Position numbers and translations under genes: made by a program
Assembly: GCA_036924085.1 (NCBI GenBank)
Contig: JAVGWX010000008.1
Coordinates: forward strand, 50,761,019-50,825,018
Direction of reading: 5' to 3'
Length of the DNA stretch: 64,000 bases
Origin: Ariolimax columbianus
Taxonomy: Eukaryota > Mollusca > Gastropoda > Stylommatophora > Arionidae
The notes under the pieces: model-generated
The model's input: only the letters and a program-made list of their open reading frames with translations
What the model was told of the DNA's origin: nothing
Database searches by the model: none
Shown: positions 56,266 to 64,000 of the stretch, piece by piece
Layout of the letters: every line of letters starts with the position of its first letter
Position numbering within the stretch: the stretch's first letter is position 1

Positions 56266-58310
56266 CCCTGTGGTCTCTAATAACTCCAACAATGAAGTCT
56301 CTAAAACAACATACCCAGTGGTCTATAATAACTCCAACAATGAAGTCTCTAAAACAACACACCCAGTGGTCTATAATAACTCCAACAATGAAGTCTCTAA
56401 AACAACACACCCAGTGGTCTCTAATAACTCCAACAATGAAGTCTCTAAAACAACACACCCAGTGGTCTCTAATAACTCCAACAATGAAGTCTCTAAAACA
56501 ACACACCCAGTGGTCTCTAATAACTCCAACAATGAAGTCTCTAAAACAACATACACAGTGGTCTCTAATAACTCCAACAATGAAGTCTCTAAAACAACAC
56601 ACCCAGTGGTCTCTAATAACTCCAACAATGAAGTCTCTAAAACAACACACCCAGTGGTCTCTAATAACTCCAACAATGAAGTCTCTAAAACAACATACAC
56701 AGTGGTCTCTAATAACTCCAACAATGAAGTCTCTAAAACAACACACCCAGTGGTCTCTAATAACTCCAACAATGAAGTCTCTAAAACAACACACACAGTG
56801 GTCTCTAATAACTCCAACAATGAAGTCTCTAAAACAACACACCCAGTGGTCTCTAATAACTCCAACAATGAAGTCTCTAAAACAACACACCCAGTGGTCT
56901 CTAATAACTCCAACAATGAAGTCTCTAAAACAACACACCCAGTGGTCTCTAATAACTCCAACAATGAAGTCTCTAAAACAACACACCCAGTGGTCTCTAA
57001 TAACTCCAACAATGAAGTCTCTAAAACAACACACCCAGTGGTCTATAATAACTCCAACAATGAAGTCTCTAAAACAACACACCCAGTGGTCTATAATAAC
57101 TCCAACAATGAAGTCTCTAAAACAACACACCCAGTGGTCTCTAATAACTCCAACAATGAAGTCTCTAAAACAACATACACAATAACATCTATAAAACTTT
57201 GAACCCTGTGGTCTCTAATAACTCCAACAATGAAGTCTCTAAAACAACACACCCAGTGGTCTCTAATAACTCCAACAATGAAGTCTCTAAAACAACACAC
57301 CCAGTGGTCTCTAATAACTCCAACAATGAAGTCTCTAAAACAACACACCCAGTGGTCTATAATAACTCCAACAATGAAGTCTCTAAAACAACACACCCAG
57401 TGGTCTATAATAACTCCAACAATGAAGTCTCTAAAACAACACACCCAGTGGTCTCTAATAACTCCAACAATGAAGTCTCTAAAACAACATACACAATAAC
57501 ATCTATAAAACTTTGAACCCTGTGGTCTCTAATAACTCCAACAATGAAGTCTCTAAAACAACACACCCTGTGGTCTCTAATAACTCCAACAATGAAGTCT
57601 CTAAAACAACACACCCAGTGGTCTCTAATAACTCCAACAATGAAGTCTCTAAAACAACATACACAATAACATCTATAAAACTTTGAACCCAGTGGTCTCT
57701 AATAACTCCAACAATGAAGTCTCTAAAACAACATACACAATAACATCTATAAAACTTTGAACCCAGTGGTCTCTAATAACTCCAACAATGAAGTCTCTAA
57801 AACAACATACACAATAACATCTATAAAACTTTGAACCCAGTGGTCTCTAATAACTCCAACAATGAAGTCTCTAAAACAACATACACAATAACATCTATAA
57901 AACTTTGAACCCTGTGGTCTCTAATAACTCCAACAATGAAGTCTCTAAAACAACACACCCAGTGGTCTCTAATAACTCCAACAATGAAGTCTCTAAAACA
58001 ACACACCCAGTGGTCTATAATAACTCCAACAATGAAGTCTCTAAAACAACACACCCAGCGGTCTCTAATAACTCCAACAATGAATTCTCTAAAACAACAT
58101 ACACAAAAACATCTATAAAACTTTGAACCCTGTGGTCTCTAATAACTCCAACAATGAAGTCTCTAAAACAACACACCCTGTGGTCTCTAATAACTCCAAC
58201 AATGAAGTCTCTAAAACAACACACCCAGTGGTCTCTAATAACTCCAACAATGAAGTCTCTAAAACAACATACACAATAACATCTATAAAACTTTGAACCC
58301 AGTGGTCTCT
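56266..58310. repeat. Third, shortened relative of the 4242-bp block
   Basis: XY dimers return. The variant order matches copy 2 at an offset of 3846 bp (57199 versus 53353), with one dimer missing near 58000. A 536-bp part (57905-58440) is repeated at 58441-58976, sharing the private variants CCAGCGG, GAATTCT and ACAAAAACATC. Confidence 0.85.
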
Positions 58311-61300
58311 AATAACTCCAACAATGAAGTCTCTAAAACAACACACACAATAACATCTATAAAACTTTGAACCCAGTGGTCTCTAATAACTCCAACAATG
58401 AAGTCTCTAAAACAACACACACAATAACATCTATAAAACTTTGAACCCTGTGGTCTCTAATAACTCCAACAATGAAGTCTCTAAAACAACACACCCAGTG
58501 GTCTCTAATAACTCCAACAATGAAGTCTCTAAAACAACACACCCAGTGGTCTATAATAACTCCAACAATGAAGTCTCTAAAACAACACACCCAGCGGTCT
58601 CTAATAACTCCAACAATGAATTCTCTAAAACAACATACACAAAAACATCTATAAAACTTTGAACCCTGTGGTCTCTAATAACTCCAACAATGAAGTCTCT
58701 AAAACAACACACCCTGTGGTCTCTAATAACTCCAACAATGAAGTCTCTAAAACAACACACCCAGTGGTCTCTAATAACTCCAACAATGAAGTCTCTAAAA
58801 CAACATACACAATAACATCTATAAAACTTTGAACCCAGTGGTCTCTAATAACTCCAACAATGAAGTCTCTAAAACAACACACACAATAACATCTATAAAA
58901 CTTTGAACCCAGTGGTCTCTAATAACTCCAACAATGAAGTCTCTAAAACAACACACACAATAACATCTATAAAACTTTGAACCCTGTGGTCTCTAATAAC
59001 TCCAACAATGAAGTCTCTAAAACAACACACACAATAACATCTATAAAACTTTGAACCCTGTGGTCTCTAATAACTCCAACAATGAAGTCTCTAAAACAAC
59101 ACACACAATAACATCTATAAAACTTTGAACCCTGTGGTCTCTAATAACTCCAACAATGAAGTCTCTAATAACTCCAACAATGAAGTCTCTAAAACNNNNN
59201 NNNNNNNNNNNNNNNNNNNNNNNNNNNNNNNNNNNNNNNNNNNNNNNNNNNNNNNNNNNNNNNNNNNNNNNNNNNNNNNNNNNNNNNNNNNNNNNATCTA
59301 TAAAACTTTGAACCCTGTGGTCTCTAATAACTCCAACAATGAAGTCTCTAATAACTCCAACAATGAAGTCTCTAAAACAACACACACAATAACATCTATA
59401 AAACTTTTGAACCCTGTGGTCTCTAATAACTCCAACAATGAAGTCTCTAAAACAACACACACAATAACATCTATAAAACTTTGAACCCTGTGGTCTCTAA
59501 TAACTCCAACAATGAAGTCTCTGAACTCCACAATGAAGTCTCTAAAACAACACACACAATAACATCTACTAAAACTTTGAACCCTGTGGTCTCTAATAAC
59601 TCCAACAATGAAGTCTCTAATAACTCCAACAATGAGTCTCTAAAACAACACACACAATAACATCTATAAAACTTTGAACCCTGTGGTCTCTAATAACTCC
59701 AACAATGAAGTCTCTAATAACTCCAACAATGAAGTCTCTAAAACAACACACACAATAACATCTATAAAACTTTGAACCCTGTGGTCTCTAATAACTCCAA
59801 CAATGAAGTCTCTAATAACTCCAACAATGAAGTCTCTAAAACAACACACACAATAACATCTATAAAACTTTGAACCCTGTGGTCTCTAATAACTCCAACA
59901 ATGAAGTCTCTAATAACTCCAACAATGAAGTCTCTAAAACAACACACACAATAACATCTATAAAACTTTGAACCCTGTGGTCTCTAATAACTCCAACAAT
60001 GAAGTCTCTAAAACAACAAACACAATAACATCTATAAAACTTTGAACCCTGTGGTCTCTAATAACTCCAACAATGAAGTCTCTAAAACAACAACACAATA
60101 ACATCTATAAAACTTTGAACCCTGTGGTCTCTAATAACTCCAACAATGAAGTCTCTAAAACAACATACACAATAACATCTATAAAACTTTGAACCCTGTG
60201 GTCTCTAATAACTCCAACAATGAAGTCTCTAAAACAACATACACAATAACATCTATAAAACTTTGAACCCTGTGGTCTCTAATAACTCCAACAATGAAGT
60301 CTCTAAAACAACATACACAATAACATCTATAAAACTTTGAACCCTGTGGTCTCTAATAACTCCAACAATGAAGTCTCTAAAACAACATACACAATAACAT
60401 CTATAAAACTTTGAACCCTGTGGTCTCTAATAACTCCAACAATGAAGTCTCTAAAACAACATACACAATAACATCTATAAAACTTTGAACCCTGTGGTCT
60501 CTAATAACTCCAACAATGAAGTCTCTAAAACAACACACACAATAACATCTATAAAACTTTGAACCCTGTGGTCTCTAATAACTCCAACAATGAAGTCTCT
60601 AAAACAACACACACAATAACATCTATAAAACTTTGAACCCTGTGGTCTCTAATAACTCCAACAATGAAGTCTCTAAAACAACACACACAATAACATCTAT
60701 AAAACTTTGAACCCTGTGGTCTCTAATAACTCCAACAATGAAGTCTCTAAAACAACACACACAATAACATCTATAAAACTTTGAACCCTGTGGTCTCTAA
60801 TAACTCCAACAATGAAGTCTCTAAAACAACACACACAATAACATCTATAAAACTTTGAACCCTGTGGTCTCTAATAACTCCAACAATGAAGTCTCTAAAA
60901 CAACATACACAATAACATCTATAAAACTTTGAACCCTGTGGTCTCTAATAACTCCAACAATGAAGTCTCTAAAACAACACACACAATAACATCTATAAAA
61001 CTTTGAACCCTGTGGTCTCTAATAACTCCAACAATGAAGTCTCTAAAACAACACACACAATAACATCTATAAAACTTTGAACCCTGTGGTCTCTAATAAC
61101 TCCAACAATGAAGTCTCTAAAACAACACACACAATAACATCTATAAAACTTTGAACCCTGTGGTCTCTAATAACTCCAACAATGAAGTCTCTAATAACTC
61201 CAACAATGAAGTCTCTAAAACAACACACACAATAACATCTATAAAACTTTGAACCCTGTGGTCTCTAATAACTCCAACAATGAAGTCTCTAAAACAACAC

Positions 61301-64000
61301 ACACAATAACATCTATAAAACTTTGAACCCTGTGGTCTCTAATAACTCCAACAATGAAGTCTCTAATAACTCCAACAATGAAGTCTCTAAAACAACACAC
61401 ACAATAACATCTATAAAACTTTGAACCCTGTGGTCTCTAATAACTCCAACAATGAAGTCTCTAAAACAACACACACAATAACATCTATAAAACTTTGAAC
61501 CCTGTGGTCTCTAATAACTCCAACAATGAAGTCTCTAATAACTCCAACAATGAAGTCTCTAAAACAACACACACAATAACATCTATAAAACTTTGAACCC
61601 TGTGGTCTCTAATAACTCCAACAATGAAGTCTCTAAAACAACACACACAATAACATCTATAAAACTTTGAACCCTGTGGTCTCTAATAACTCCAACAATG
61701 AAGTCTCTAAAACAACACACACAATAACATCTATAAAACTTTGAACCCTGTGGTCTCTAATAACTCCAACAATGAAGTCTCTAATAACTCCAACAATGAA
61801 GTCTCTAAAACAACACACACAATAACATCTATAAAACTTTGAACCCTGTGGTCTCTAATAACTCCAACAATGAAGTCTCTAATAACTCCAACAATGAAGT
61901 CTCTAAAACAACACACACAATAACATCTATAAAACTTTGAACCCTGTGGTCTCTAATAACTCCAACAATGAAGTCTCTAAAACAACACACACAATAACAT
62001 CTATAAAACTTTGAACCCTGTGGTCTCTAATAACTCCAACAATGAAGTCTCTAATAACTCCAACAATGAAGTCTCTAAAACAACACACACAATAACATCT
62101 ATAAAACTTTGAACCCTGTGGTCTCTAATAACTCCAACAATGAAGTCTCTAAAACAACACACACAATAACATCTATAAAACTTTGAACCCTGTGGTCTCT
62201 AATAACTCCAACAATGAAGTCTCTAATAACTCCAACAATGAAGTCTCTAAAACAACACACACAATAACATCTATAAAACTTTGAACCCTGTGGTCTCTAA
62301 TAACTCCAACAATGAAGTCTCTAATAACTCCAACAATGAAGTCTCTAAAACAACACACACAATAACATCTATAAAACTTTGAACCCTGTGGTCTCTAATA
62401 ACTCCAACAATGAAGTCTCTAAAACAACACACACAATAACATCTATAAAACTTTGAACCCTGTGGTCTCTAATAACTCCAACAATGAAGTCTCTAATAAC
62501 TCCAACAATGAAGTCTCTAAAACAACACACACAATAACATCTATAAAACTTTGAACCCTGTGGTCTCTAATAACTCCAACAATGAAGTCTCTAAAACAAC
62601 ACACACAATAACATCTATAAAACTTTGAACCCTGTGGTCTCTAATAACTCCAACAATGAAGTCTCTAATAACTCCAACAATGAAGTCTCTAAAACAACAC
62701 ACACAATAACATCTATAAAACTTTGAACCCTGTGGTCTCTAATAACTCCAACAATGAAGTCTCTAAAACAACACACACAATAACATCTATAAAACTTTGA
62801 ACCCTGTGGTCTCTAATAACTCCAACAATGAAGTCTCTAATAACTCCAACAATGAAGTCTCTAAAACAACACACACAATAACATCTATAAAACTTTGAAC
62901 CCTGTGGTCTCTAATAACTCCAACAATGAAGTCTCTAATAACTCCAACAATGAAGTCTCTAAAACAACACACACAATAACATCTATAAAACTTTGAACCC
63001 TGTGGTCTCTAATAACTCCAACAATGAAGTCTCTAATAACTCCAACAATGAAGTCTCTAAAACAACACACACAATAACATCTATAAAACTTTGAACCCTG
63101 TGGTCTCTAATAACTCCAACAATGAAGTCTCTAATAACTCCAACAATGAAGTCTCTAAAACAACACACACAATAACATCTATAAAACTTTGAACCCTGTG
63201 GTCTCTAATAACTCCAACAATGAAGTCTCTAAAACAACACACACAATAACATCTATAAAACTTTGAACCCTGTGGTCTCTAATAACTCCAACAATGAAGT
63301 CTCTAATAACTCCAACAATGAAGTCTCTAAAACAACACACACAATAACATCTATAAAACTTTGAACCCTGTGGTCTCTAATAACTCCAACAATGAAGTCT
63401 CTAAAACAACACACACAATAACATCTATAAAACTTTGAACCCTGTGGTCTCTAATAACTCCAACAATGAAGTCTCTAATAACTCCAACAATGAAGTCTCT
63501 AAAACAACACACACAATAACATCTATAAAACTTTGAACCCTGTGGTCTCTAATAACTCCAACAATGAAGTCTCTAATAACTCCAACAATGAAGTCTCTAA
63601 AACAACACACACAATAACATCTATAAAACTTTGAACCCTGTGGTCTCTAATAACTCCAACAATGAAGTCTCTAAAACAACACACACAATAACATCTATAA
63701 AACTTTGAACCCTGTGGTCTCTAATAACTCCAACAATGAAGTCTCTAATAACTCCAACAATGAAGTCTCTAAAACAACACACACAATAACATCTATAAAA
63801 CTTTGAACCCTGTGGTCTCTAATAACTCCAACAATGAAGTCTCTAAAACAACACACACAATAACATCTATAAAACTTTGAACCCTGTGGTCTCTAATAAC
63901 TCCAACAATGAAGTCTCTAATAACTCCAACAATGAAGTCTCTAAAACAACACACACAATAACATCTATAAAACTTTGAACCCTGTGGTCTCTAATAACTC
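58311..64000. repeat. Terminal XZ/XXZ array, unit lengths alternate 74 and 98
   Basis: From 59650 the array is nearly uniform. 60000-61150 is mainly XZ (74 bp), and after 61150 XZ and XXZ alternate, often giving a 172-bp dimer. It continues past the window end. Confidence 0.95.
59196..59295. other. Assembly gap, 100 N
   Basis: Exactly 100 N inside the array, the usual placeholder for a gap of unknown size, so true array length is unknown. Sequence just right of it (59400-59640) has irregular 1-3-nt indels not seen elsewhere. Confidence 0.99.

Larger units (their letters stand above)
40400..64000. repeat. Giant hierarchical minisatellite (24/48/74/98-bp units), runs off the window
   Basis: Unit X (24 bp) is AATAACTCCAACAATGAAGT + CTCT. 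Unit Y (24 bp) is AAAACAACACACCCAGTGGT + CTCT. Unit Z (50 bp) is Y with ACAATAACATCTATAAAACT + TTGAAC-type sequence inserted after AAAACAACACAC. X and Y share 13 of 24 positions and the CTCT end, so they look like old duplicates. X alone, XY, XZ and XXZ give periods of 24, 48, 74 and 98 bp. It starts at CAATGAAGTCTCT near 40407 after unique sequence; the right end is not reached. Point variants (TCTATAATAAC for TCTCTAATAAC, ACATAC for ACACAC) are shared in blocks. Confidence 0.98.

Noticed and set aside
40400..64000. CRISPR-like array
   Set aside because: There are no unique spacers; both halves of every unit are repeats. The context is a eukaryotic intron with no cas genes.
54910..64000. TATA-like TATAAAA in every Z unit as a set of promoters
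   Set aside because: An isolated AT-rich motif carried by repetition, with no initiator or downstream gene.

Overview
The window looks like a repeat-dense animal genome. The evidence is spliced exons with GT/AG boundaries, many tRNA-headed SINEs, several clades of decayed non-LTR retrotransposons (LINEs), microsatellites, and one host gene recognisable as the large subunit of RNA polymerase I. The mix of LINEs and SINEs suggests a marine invertebrate, perhaps a gastropod mollusc; that placement is inference. Nothing bacterial is present: no operons, CRISPR arrays or insertion sequences.

Host genes are few. (1) An intronless profilin-like ORF with a poly(A) signal lies at 2332-2733 (-). (2) The last two coding exons of POLR1A lie at 39555-39665 and 37763-38053 (-), with intact splice sites and phase. 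(3) A weak candidate terminal exon lies at 31788-31885 (-). The rest of 1-40400 is a mosaic of LINE fragments, at least six SINE families (called A-F here), one mariner-like palindrome and many minisatellites. LINE families are called La (4.2-6.2 kb), Lb (3' ends with simple-repeat tails), Lc (CR1-like, best copy 11.7-14.4 kb), Ld (RTE-like with a TGAT tail), Le (RNase H plus Cys/His tail) and Lf (25.5 and 32.5 kb).

From about 40400 to the window end (more than 23.5 kb, with one 100-N gap) the sequence is a single hierarchical minisatellite. It is built from a 24-bp unit X, a related 24-bp unit Y, and a 50-bp unit Z that is Y carrying a 26-bp insertion. These combine as X runs (24 bp), XY (48 bp), XZ (74 bp) and XXZ (98 bp), and a 4242-bp block is duplicated head to tail (46020-50261 and 50262-54503). 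Because 48 is a multiple of 3, very long ORFs run through it in several frames on both strands. I treat them as artefacts. The array lies directly upstream of the POLR1A penultimate exon, so if the gene is intact the array is inside a POLR1A intron.

A recurring theme is that tandem arrays here grow out of retroelements. A 48-bp array grew from an Lf coding end, a 39-bp array from an Le coding segment, a 37/38-bp array inside a SINE-D copy and probably a 43-bp array from a SINE-C end. In several cases an unexpanded copy of the parent sits elsewhere in the window. Several insertions have clear target-site duplications (TSDs), which allows the order of events to be reconstructed.
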